The translations under genes were made by a program, and so were the position numbers. The notes below the pieces were generated by a model that had not been told where the DNA came from, did no database searches, and saw only the letters and a list, made by a program, of their open reading frames with translations. A stretch of DNA of 32,142 nucleotides, taken from assembly GCA_015064065.1 (NCBI GenBank), contig SVSY01000012.1:1-32142 (forward strand). Direction: 5' to 3'. Position 1 is the stretch's first letter. The number at the start of each line of letters is the position of its first letter. The DNA is from Oscillospiraceae bacterium (GTDB lineage Bacteria; Bacillota; Clostridia; Oscillospirales; CAG-272). This document shows, piece by piece, positions 18,033-26,469 of the stretch.

Positions 18033-20471
18033 ATGTACGCGGGAAAACGAAGCTTTCTGAAAAGAATTTTAAATCTGTTTTTGATAATTATATTTGTAAT
18101 TACACTCTTGGTGCTTACGGCGGGCGTGGCGTTTGGAATATACGCGGCATCTATCACCGAAAAGGAGATAGACGAGAGCGTATTTGACGTTTTGAGTTCA
18201 AATACTGCGTCGAAAATATACTATTACAGGACCGAGAGCGACAGAGAAGCGGGAATAGCTACGGAGCTTGAAGGTCAGGAGCTTTTCGGCGGATATAGAA
18301 GCATGCCCGTATCATACGGTGAGCTTTCGGAGGATATCATAAATTCATTCGTTTGTATAGAGGATAAACGTTTTTTCGAGCATAATGGAGTGGATTGGAA
18401 GAGAACGGCGGGGGCGGCGTTGAATTATCTTTTGCGTTTTCGTGACGAATTTGGCGGTTCGACGATAACTCAGCAGTTGATAAAAAACATTACCGAGCGG
18501 GACGAATACAGCTTGCAGAGAAAATTGCAGGAGATAATGTGGGCGCTCGATCTTGAGACGAAGATGAGCAAAGAAGAGATACTCGAGAATTATCTAAATA
18601 TAATAAATCTTTCTAACGGTTGCTACGGTGTCGGTGCTGCGGCTGAATATTACTTTTCCAAAAAGGTAAGTGAGCTGACTCTTATTGAATGTGCAAGTAT
18701 TGCCGCGATAACCAATAATCCTTCCTATTACGACCCTATACGCTATCCGCAGAACAACCGCTCGCGAGCCTTGCTTATACTTGATCAGATGTACGAGCAG
18801 GGATATATCGACCACGACAGATATACCCAAGCCAAAGAGAGCGAGATAGCCTTGAAGATAAAAGACGGAAAGGCAAGCAACGTAAATCTGTGGTACGTGG
18901 ATATGGTAATAGATGACGTTATCAATGCTTTGATCGCAGAGAAGGGATACACGCGGCAGATGGCAAATATGGCGATCTACCGCGGCGGTTTGAAGATATA
19001 TACGGCGATGGACCTTGAGATACAAAAAACGCTTGAAGCATATTACGCGAATGAAAGAAACTTCCGTATTGACGGAGAAAAAACACCGCAATCCGCGATG
19101 ATAATAATCGACCCATACAGTGGCGATGTACTTGGTGTCGCGGGAGCGATAGGAGAGAAAAACGCAAACCGTTTGCAAAATTTTGCCACATCTACTGTAA
19201 GACCTGCGGGTTCTGTCATTAAACCGCTTTCTGTATACGCCCCTGCTCTTGAAAAAGGACTTATATGCTGGTCAAGCGTTTATGACGACGTGCCTGTGAA
19301 TTTCGGCAACGGAAGTACACCTGTCGCGTGGCCGAAAAATGCAAACGGAGTCTACAGAGGACTTACTAACGTTAATTACGCTATTGCAAATTCGGTAAAT
19401 ACCGTTACAGTGAAGGTGCTTGAGGAGCTCGGGCTTGAAGAGTCGTTCGATTTCCTTTACGATAAGCTTCAAATGAAAAGTATTATAAGACAAAAAACGC
19501 TTCCCGACGGAAGCACTATAAGCGATATGGATTATGCCGCTTTGGCCCTTGGACAATTCAACTACGGAGTGAGCGTCAGAGAGATAAGCGCGGCGTATTC
19601 GATATTCGTCAATAAAGGGATATACAGCAGACCGCGCAGTTATTATAAGGTGCTTGACGCCGATGGCGGCATTCTGCTCGAAGATCGGTATTACGGAGAA
19701 GCGGTGATAAGCGAGGACAATGCCATAATTATGACCGAAATGCTTAAAAACGTCGTAGAGGAAGGTACGGCTACCAATATCACGCTCAGCGAAAAAATAG
19801 AATGTGCGGGAAAAACGGGAACAACGCAAAATAATTACGATAAGTGGTATATAGGATATACTCCGTACTACGTAGGAGGGGTCTGGTATGGATACGAATA
19901 TCCCGAAAGCCTTTCGTCGAGTGCGGGGAAGACTTCAACGAAGATATGGAACGAGGTAATGACTCTGTTGCACGCAAAATATCTTGCCAAAGGGAACGTA
20001 AAAGAATTTGAGGACAGTAATACCGTGGTAGAAGCCGAATACTGTGCGGATTCGGGAAAGCTTGCAAGTGAAGCCTGCAAAAAAGACGTGAGAAAGAGCC
20101 GTGTTGAGAAAGGATATTTCAGCATAGGGAGCGAACCCGACGAAAAGTGCGACAGACACGTGCTGGTGAGCTACGATAGAGTTGAAGGCGGTGTAGCCGC
20201 AGAGGGCTGTTACGGTGCTGACCTTGAGCTCGTGGGGCTTATAAAAGCAGAGCGCAGCTTTCCTATGCAGATATACGTCAGCGACGCGCAGTACGTTTAT
20301 CGGGAATTGCCGAGCGACGTAATGCCCGAGACCTCGCCCTCTCTGCCGTATTTCAACAATATCTTTAGGGAAGGCGAGTATTGCGGAATAAGCTACGGCG
20401 AAAAACAGTTCAACAGATATTGCAGAGCACATTTCGATTATTGGAAATGGAAAGAACAGACGGCACAATAA
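18033..20471 (+). CDS. Class A penicillin-binding protein (transglycosylase/transpeptidase)
   Basis: TM anchor; GT51 motifs CIEDKRFFEHNGVDWKR, GGSTITQQLIKNI, RKLQEIMWALDLE; transpeptidase motifs STVRPAGSVIKPLSVY, SVNTV, KTGTTQN. ATG at 18033 preferred (GGAG 6 nt upstream); an in-frame TTG at 18003 is possible. Confidence 0.94.
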   Translation: MYAGKRSFLKRILNLFLIIIFVITLLVLTAGVAFGIYAASITEKEIDESVFDVLSSNTASKIYYYRTESDREAGIATELEGQELFGGYRSMPVSYGELSEDIINSFVCIEDKRFFEHNGVDWKRTAGAALNYLLRFRDEFGGSTITQQLIKNITERDEYSLQRKLQEIMWALDLETKMSKEEILENYLNIINLSNGCYGVGAAAEYYFSKKVSELTLIECASIAAITNNPSYYDPIRYPQNNRSRALLILDQMYEQGYIDHDRYTQAKESEIALKIKDGKASNVNLWYVDMVIDDVINALIAEKGYTRQMANMAIYRGGLKIYTAMDLEIQKTLEAYYANERNFRIDGEKTPQSAMIIIDPYSGDVLGVAGAIGEKNANRLQNFATSTVRPAGSVIKPLSVYAPALEKGLICWSSVYDDVPVNFGNGSTPVAWPKNANGVYRGLTNVNYAIANSVNTVTVKVLEELGLEESFDFLYDKLQMKSIIRQKTLPDGSTISDMDYAALALGQFNYGVSVREISAAYSIFVNKGIYSRPRSYYKVLDADGGILLEDRYYGEAVISEDNAIIMTEMLKNVVEEGTATNITLSEKIECAGKTGTTQNNYDKWYIGYTPYYVGGVWYGYEYPESLSSSAGKTSTKIWNEVMTLLHAKYLAKGNVKEFEDSNTVVEAEYCADSGKLASEACKKDVRKSRVEKGYFSIGSEPDEKCDRHVLVSYDRVEGGVAAEGCYGADLELVGLIKAERSFPMQIYVSDAQYVYRELPSDVMPETSPSLPYFNNIFREGEYCGISYGEKQFNRYCRAHFDYWKWKEQTAQ

Positions 20472-20485
20472 ATTATTCAATGAAG

Positions 20486-20523
20486 AATATGCCCTCAAAA
20501 GCTGACGCTTTTGAGGGCATATT
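20486..20523. terminator. Strong hairpin between convergent genes (probable bidirectional terminator)
   Basis: 17-bp perfect stem AATATGCCCTCAAAAGC-TGAC-GCTTTTGAGGGCATATT; no clean U-run. Confidence 0.6.
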
Positions 20524-20551
20524 GTGAAAGGAAGTAGTTATCGCTTGCTAT

Positions 20552-21745
20552 TTATAAAATATTACGATCCAAGGCATTTAAAAATCCTCTAGAATTGTAG
20601 ACAATATATTTTCCTGTCTTTTCTCCAACATCTGCCATACGTGGAGGCGCTTCATTGTTGGAAACAAAAAATGTTTTTGGAGTCGGCAACAATATTAGTA
20701 TTTTTTTGTTTTGGCTCTCATAACCAAAGTCAAATTTTGTTAAAAACGCAAATATCTCGATGCGAAATAGGCGAATCGTATCTTGTTTAAGACCATTTCC
20801 TTTATCCGATAAAATGATGGGTGATCCAGGAAATATACCTGCTATAAATTTACAATCATACTTTTTACCGCTTTTCTCTATGGTAAAATCAAATCCATTT
20901 TGGGGAACGAAAAGCGAAAGATAAGGCTTCTTTATATCAGAAATATAAACAGAATTAGCAGCACAATATTTTTTTAGTTTGTTTACAAAAGATTTGCGCT
21001 TCAGTATTGCTCGAATATAGTATGCCATTATAGTTATCAAAATTGAAACTAATAATGCGAGCAATATCCAAACAAAAAGCATTATTCCACCAAAATTCCA
21101 CAATGTAACAAACATCGGGAAAAGCCATGGGAGCGCCATAGATGAGCAACAATAAATAACAGCAACGGTAATGACACTCTTGATAACCGGCGGTATTTTT
21201 GACTTTTTTTCTTTAGTAGAGTTTGCTTTTTCTCTTTGTGCATTGATATACCAGCTTTTTTGAATCAATATACGTGCAATCAAAAGAAGCAGAACCATTA
21301 TAGGTATGATTATAAGTAGGGTGTATAACTTATTATTAAAGGCGGTTAGCTCTATTCCAGCAAAGAAGATTTTGTGTACGAATTTGTATAAAAAATCCGT
21401 GGACAAAAATATCGATAAAACTACTACGCATCCAATTTCCAAATAAAAATCAAACGATGAAAAAATATATTTCACATTAGATATTAACTTGGCGTTAGTT
21501 ACACTTTCAAGAAATCTTTTGCAAGAATATTTATCGTGCTGATTAATAGCGATGATTAAAGAATTAAATATCAATAAAAAGAAAACCATATGCCAAACGT
21601 TTAATATTTGCTCTGAAAAATATTCTTGTCCGAACATATTGTCAACAAATAAAAAACGTGACAAGGCAGAAATTGCTACAGTTAATAACATATGAACAAC
21701 TGTTTTTATTGCAACAAATCCAATATTTTTCACTTTGTTATTCAT
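20552..21745 (-). CDS. Uncharacterised multi-TM membrane protein with C-terminal soluble domain
   Basis: ATG at 21745 (MNNKVKNIGFVAIKTVVHMLL) with RBS AAAGGAGAAAG; several TM segments then a ~130-aa soluble tail. No family recognised. Confidence 0.8.
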   Translation of the reverse strand: MNNKVKNIGFVAIKTVVHMLLTVAISALSRFLFVDNMFGQEYFSEQILNVWHMVFFLLIFNSLIIAINQHDKYSCKRFLESVTNAKLISNVKYIFSSFDFYLEIGCVVVLSIFLSTDFLYKFVHKIFFAGIELTAFNNKLYTLLIIIPIMVLLLLIARILIQKSWYINAQREKANSTKEKKSKIPPVIKSVITVAVIYCCSSMALPWLFPMFVTLWNFGGIMLFVWILLALLVSILITIMAYYIRAILKRKSFVNKLKKYCAANSVYISDIKKPYLSLFVPQNGFDFTIEKSGKKYDCKFIAGIFPGSPIILSDKGNGLKQDTIRLFRIEIFAFLTKFDFGYESQNKKILILLPTPKTFFVSNNEAPPRMADVGEKTGKYIVYNSRGFLNALDRNIL

Positions 21746-21816
21746 GAATCTTTCTCCTTTATAGAATGATACAAGAAATATTATATCACATTGCAGGATG
21801 GAATTCAATACAAGGA

Positions 21817-22626
21817 TTAAAATTGTATGGGATAATCACCGTATCCCATACAACATGAAATACCTTTCAATGAATAGCGTTGCATTTCAAGTGTGGCGAA
21901 AAGAATACACAGACAAGTATGATACATACTGTAAATCTCATAGGTAAAGCCCAAAGATTTATGCTTGGATTTCTTTTCGATGACGATGCTTGCCTCAATC
22001 AATTTATTAAGAGCTGTTCTTAAAGTGCTTTCGTCAAAATTCAATTTTTCTTGCATTTCTGTGAAACTAATGTCGCTCATGGAAATGATCGCTAAGCAAA
22101 CGAGCATATTGTTTTTCTCAGAGAGGACGGGTAATATTTTTTGCGCAAAGTCTACTGTATCTTGATCGATATTTTCAAAGAATTTTCTTGTAACGATCGC
22201 GCCATATCCTTTGCCCGATAACAGTGACAAACCATTTTCGTTAGAAATGTGTGCAGGCTGATCATGCATTTCCGTATTCTTTCCTCTGAGATTGCCTCGA
22301 GAAATACCGTGATGAGCAGGGGCAAATATTTTAAGAGCGTCTTCATAAGATGCCATACTCATTTGTGCGTGCTCTGCTACTTTATCAAAAACCTTATTGT
22401 AGATATCATTATAGGCATAGTTCTCACCGTAAAAAAGATAATCTATACTTACCTCAAAGTATGCAGCTATCAGAGGAAGCGTTTGCGCATCAGGAAAAGA
22501 TGTATTGGTTTCCCATTTCGAAATAGCTTGGGGAGAAATATTTAGAGCACCGGCCAACTGCTCTTGGGTAATGCCCTTACGCTTTCTGAGATCCGCTATA
22601 TTTTTTGAAATGTTTATTTCTTTCAT
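21817..22626 (-). CDS. XRE-family transcriptional regulator with an additional C-terminal winged-helix-like region
   Basis: N-terminal HTH NIADLRKRKGITQEQLAGALNISPQAISKWETNTSFPDAQTLPLIAAYF; second HTH-like segment NMLVCLAIISMSDISFTEMQEKLNFDESTLRTALNKLIEASIVIEKK. Confidence 0.85.
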   Translation of the reverse strand: MKEINISKNIADLRKRKGITQEQLAGALNISPQAISKWETNTSFPDAQTLPLIAAYFEVSIDYLFYGENYAYNDIYNKVFDKVAEHAQMSMASYEDALKIFAPAHHGISRGNLRGKNTEMHDQPAHISNENGLSLLSGKGYGAIVTRKFFENIDQDTVDFAQKILPVLSEKNNMLVCLAIISMSDISFTEMQEKLNFDESTLRTALNKLIEASIVIEKKSKHKSLGFTYEIYSMYHTCLCILFATLEMQRYSLKGISCCMGYGDYPIQF

Positions 22627-22676
22627 AATCAAGTTTCCTTTCCGAATTTCACAGTGAGCTCTTCGGCTGTGATTAA

Positions 22677-22705
22677 ATTATATCACAAAAACAGCAAGAA
22701 GTAAA
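22677..22705 (-). promoter_or_regulatory. Promoter of the XRE regulator
   Basis: Minus strand TTTACT-N17-TATAAT. Confidence 0.5.
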
Positions 22706-22776
22706 CAACTTGTTCGGTTGGTAAAACAACCAACGGTTGAGCGTGAAGGTATCGATACGACAGATAGTTGTTTTAT

Positions 22777-22825
22777 AAGCAAAGGCGTATCCGTTTTGTT
22801 GCGGATACGCCGTACTTGCTTATTT
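22777..22825 (-). terminator. Hairpin at the 3' end of the glycosidase gene
   Basis: GGCGTATCCG-TTTTGTTG-CGGATACGCC nested in outer AAGCAA...TTGCTT pairing; overlaps the stop codon at 22820. Confidence 0.65.
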
Positions 22826-24670
22826 TATTATTCTGAATATAGCCGCGTCGCACGCGTCGATGGTTGTGGGATCACCGTAAAGTATTTCGGATATTTTCCA
22901 ATCACCGTCGATCTCATAGGGATTGATAAGCTCTGTGTCCGAGTAGTTCAAGACCGAAACTATCGCGGTATCGTCCGACTCGTAGTGTACGGTAACTCCG
23001 GCATTTGCGTTTGTCGAGTGCGCGGGTTTGTGCTTGATATGCTCAAGCAGAGACTCATAAAGCGAACAGTAGGGCGCTTTATTGTATCCGTCAGCCTGAG
23101 AATGTGCTATCTGTTCTATCGGCATATTGAGGAAATAGATATTTCCTTTTCCGTAGGCATTTTTGAGAAGAACGGGATATCCCGCGTCATTCTTAAGTAT
23201 GACCTCGGCGGTAGTGGGAGCAAGAAGCACTTCTTTGGCGTTGTATCTTATCTCGCCGCGAGCTGTTATAACGCTATGCGACTGCGAAGCGAGAACTCCG
23301 CGCGACTGTGCGCCGACAACGTTCGGAAAATCGGTAAGCTGACCGCCTGCATAGGAAATAAACAGTGTAGCTCCGTTTTCAACTCGGCTGAGTATCTTAT
23401 CCCACGTTCTCTTATACGTTACCTGCCAACCGGTGATGCAGGGCATAAGATAAAGGTCGGAGTCGGGAACTTCGCTGTTGCAGTACGCGCAGGTAAGCTC
23501 GATACCCGCTTGCTTTGCAAGCGTGAGCGCACCGAATGCGATATTTTGCTGGTTTTGTCCAAGTGTAAGCACGCATACTCCGTCGACTTCGCGCTTCGGG
23601 AAGGGAGAGGGAAGCTTATCGAGTGCCTCGGACATCTTTTTCATAGTAAGTGCGACGGGTTTCGGCTTTCTGTCTTTGTCAAACAGACCGAGCTCGCGCT
23701 CTATCATAGACCAAGTGTACGGGGACTTTGTAAGATGATTTTGCTCCCACGCACACCACCAGAAGTATCCGCCCATATTGTGTACGAGCGAGGACAGTAT
23801 CTGTATCTGCATAAACTGCGCGGACATTTCGTTACTGCCGATAGATTGGCTGAAAGTGCCGCTTTCCTGTATCATAGCGGGCTTTTTGCCAATTCCCGAG
23901 TAGAATATACACTGCGCGGTAGGGATAAAGGTCATACGCAGTCTGGTATAAGGTTCAACGTCACCGCCGACCGTGGGCGAGGGGTAGGGGTGAGGAGTGA
24001 GCATATCGGTAAGCTCCCCTTGATCCTGAATATTCCAAGGCGCATTCGTCTCTGCAGAAAGACCGTGCATACCAGATGCTATCGGGCGGGTCTTGTCTTC
24101 GCAGCGGATAGCGTCGACGACGGTAGCCGCCCAATTGTAAGAATCCGCTCTGTTTTTGGGTTCTCCAAGGCAGTTGCACTCGTTTCCGATATCCCACATA
24201 ACGATATTCTCGCAGTCCTTCATCTCGCGTACGAAGCGGTGGATATATCTTCTCATCCACATAAGTGCTTCGGGGTCGTTTATGAGATTTTTACCCGTCA
24301 GCACAGGCGGAGTAAAAAGTCTGCCGCTCATCCAACCCGTAACTATAGCGACAACGAGCGAGATGCCGTATTCCTTTGCGGCATTTGCAAAATCCCTGAA
24401 ATTATCAAGCTGATCTTGCGAAACACCGTCGTCGAGCACAGGCTCTTCGGTTATGGAATTTGCATACTCTCCAAAGTATCCGCGCCACGCGTAGTGTGTC
24501 TCGACAGGCTGAAACTCTCGCCAGTTTGGAAACACTCTCATACAGCGAACTCCATACTCCGAGAGCTGCTTCATTTCTTTGCGTATGCGGACGGGGTCAT
24601 AGTGCCGCCACATATCAGTGCCGTGATCTGCACCCCAATAATTACAACCAAGTAAATACTCGTTTTTCAT
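22820..24670 (-). CDS. Clan GH-A (GH5-like) glycoside hydrolase, no signal peptide
   Basis: MKNEYLLGCNYWGADHGTDMWRHYDPVRIRKEMKQLSEYGVRCMRVFPNWREFQP; NIVMWDIGNECN acid/base motif; KPAMIQESGTFSQS nucleophile-like motif; RBS AAAGGAG. Confidence 0.8.
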   Translation of the reverse strand: MKNEYLLGCNYWGADHGTDMWRHYDPVRIRKEMKQLSEYGVRCMRVFPNWREFQPVETHYAWRGYFGEYANSITEEPVLDDGVSQDQLDNFRDFANAAKEYGISLVVAIVTGWMSGRLFTPPVLTGKNLINDPEALMWMRRYIHRFVREMKDCENIVMWDIGNECNCLGEPKNRADSYNWAATVVDAIRCEDKTRPIASGMHGLSAETNAPWNIQDQGELTDMLTPHPYPSPTVGGDVEPYTRLRMTFIPTAQCIFYSGIGKKPAMIQESGTFSQSIGSNEMSAQFMQIQILSSLVHNMGGYFWWCAWEQNHLTKSPYTWSMIERELGLFDKDRKPKPVALTMKKMSEALDKLPSPFPKREVDGVCVLTLGQNQQNIAFGALTLAKQAGIELTCAYCNSEVPDSDLYLMPCITGWQVTYKRTWDKILSRVENGATLFISYAGGQLTDFPNVVGAQSRGVLASQSHSVITARGEIRYNAKEVLLAPTTAEVILKNDAGYPVLLKNAYGKGNIYFLNMPIEQIAHSQADGYNKAPYCSLYESLLEHIKHKPAHSTNANAGVTVHYESDDTAIVSVLNYSDTELINPYEIDGDWKISEILYGDPTTIDACDAAIFRIIK

Positions 24671-24696
24671 TTAGATCTCCTTTTTGTATTATTGTT

Positions 24697-26469
24697 TCAG
24701 TTGGCATCGGGAAATTGGCTGTTATAGAGCGTGGAATAAAATCCGCCCTCTTCAAGCAGTCCTTCGTGCGTGCCTTGCTCGACTATATTGCCGTCTTTCA
24801 TAACTAAGATAACGTCCGACTCTTTTATAGTGGAAAGACGGTGTGCGACGACGAATGCCGTTCGTCCTGCCATAAGCTTTTTGAAGGCCTTTTGTATTCT
24901 TATCTCGGTGCGGGTATCTATCGAAGAGGTCGCTTCATCGAGAATAAGGATCTTAGGCTGTGTAAGCATTATTCTTGCGATACACAAAAGCTGTTTCTGT
25001 CCTTGCGAGAGAATACCGCCGTTCTCACCGATATAGGTCTCATAGCCCATAGGAAGCTTTTTTATAAAGCTGTGCGCGTGTGCGGCTTTTGCTGCGCTGA
25101 TTATCTCTTCGTCGGTAGCATCGGGATTACCAAAGGCGATATTCTCCTTGACGGTTCCGTTACAAAGCCAGGTATCCTGAAGTACCATTCCGTAATTATC
25201 GCGCAGGTCAGCTCTTGGAATGTCTCTTACGTCCTTTCCTCCGAGCAATATAGCTCCATCGTTGACGTCGTAAAATCTCATAAGAAGATTTATCAGCGTC
25301 GTCTTTCCGCACCCCGTAGGACCTACTATTGCGACGTGCTTTCCGTATTCTGCCTTGAAGCTGAAATTCTGTATCAGCGGCTTGTCGGGAGAATACGAGA
25401 AGGAAACGTTTTTAAATTCCACGGTATTAAGACCGTCGAGTGTGGTCGCAGGCGCATCGGGTGTCTGCGAGGGTGCTTCAATAAGCTCGAAAACTCTTCC
25501 CGCGCAAGCGAGCGCGTTCTGAAGCTCGGTAACCACACCTGATATCTCGTTGAAGGGCTTTGTGTATTGTGTCGCGTAAGAAAGGAAGCTTGAGAGCATT
25601 CCGACGCTTATCGCACTGCCGCCCGATATACATATCATAGCGCCCGTAAACGCAACGAGAGTATATACTATACTGTTTACAAAGCGTGTTGAGGGATTTG
25701 TGATAGAAGAGAAGAATATTGCGCGGAGAGATATCTTTCCGAGTCTTTCGTTTATTTCATTGAAGGTCTCGTTGGCCTTATTCTGATAACCGAACGCTAC
25801 GACTGTCTTGTGATCTCCGATCATCTCGTCTATAAGTGCGGTCTGCTCGCTTCGTATCTCGGATTGCTTTTTGAACATTGAAAATGTTCTGTTGGCAATA
25901 AACGCGGCAACAAAAAGCGAGAGCGGTGTGACGAATACGACTATAAGCGTTACTAACGGGCTGATAGTAAACATAAATATCAGCGTTCCGAGTATCGTCA
26001 TTATGCCGTTAAAAAACTGTGTAAATCCAAGCAGAAGTCCGTCGGAGAACTGATCCGAGTCGGCAATAAGTCTGCTTACGATGTCGCCCGAACGGTGAGC
26101 ATCGATATAAGAGACGGGGAAGCTCTGTATCTTTACAAAGGCTTCGTAGCGCACGTTCTTTACCATGCCGTAGACCATACGGTTGTTGAGTACGTTGATA
26201 AGCCACTGAAGTATAGCGGTCAGCGCAACGGATATAGCTATCTTTACAAGTAGGGCAAGGATAGCCGTCATATCGACGTTTCCTTTGCCTATCGCAAGAT
26301 CTATGGCTTTGCCGACAAGGATAGGAACGTAAAGCGTGAGCGCAACGGAAAACGCGGTAAAGAGTAGCGACAGTACGAAATGCACGCGGTAGCGCTTGAG
26401 ATATCTGAGAACTTTAAAGAAGGTATTCACGCTTGTTTTGAGAGATGCTCTGTTTTTAGCTTTCTTCAT
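24697..26469 (-). CDS. ABC exporter half-transporter (TMD-NBD), subunit 2
   Basis: ABC TMD; Walker A GPTGCGKTT, signature LSQGQKQ, Walker B ILILDEATSSID, H-switch AHRLST. Confidence 0.94.
   Translation of the reverse strand: MKKAKNRASLKTSVNTFFKVLRYLKRYRVHFVLSLLFTAFSVALTLYVPILVGKAIDLAIGKGNVDMTAILALLVKIAISVALTAILQWLINVLNNRMVYGMVKNVRYEAFVKIQSFPVSYIDAHRSGDIVSRLIADSDQFSDGLLLGFTQFFNGIMTILGTLIFMFTISPLVTLIVVFVTPLSLFVAAFIANRTFSMFKKQSEIRSEQTALIDEMIGDHKTVVAFGYQNKANETFNEINERLGKISLRAIFFSSITNPSTRFVNSIVYTLVAFTGAMICISGGSAISVGMLSSFLSYATQYTKPFNEISGVVTELQNALACAGRVFELIEAPSQTPDAPATTLDGLNTVEFKNVSFSYSPDKPLIQNFSFKAEYGKHVAIVGPTGCGKTTLINLLMRFYDVNDGAILLGGKDVRDIPRADLRDNYGMVLQDTWLCNGTVKENIAFGNPDATDEEIISAAKAAHAHSFIKKLPMGYETYIGENGGILSQGQKQLLCIARIMLTQPKILILDEATSSIDTRTEIRIQKAFKKLMAGRTAFVVAHRLSTIKESDVILVMKDGNIVEQGTHEGLLEEGGFYSTLYNSQFPDAN

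Noticed and set aside
22718-24655. 645-aa plus-strand ORF
   Set aside because: Lies antisense to the glycosidase, whose frame has clear motifs and an RBS; composition is shadow-ORF-like (rich in R, C, Y, V).
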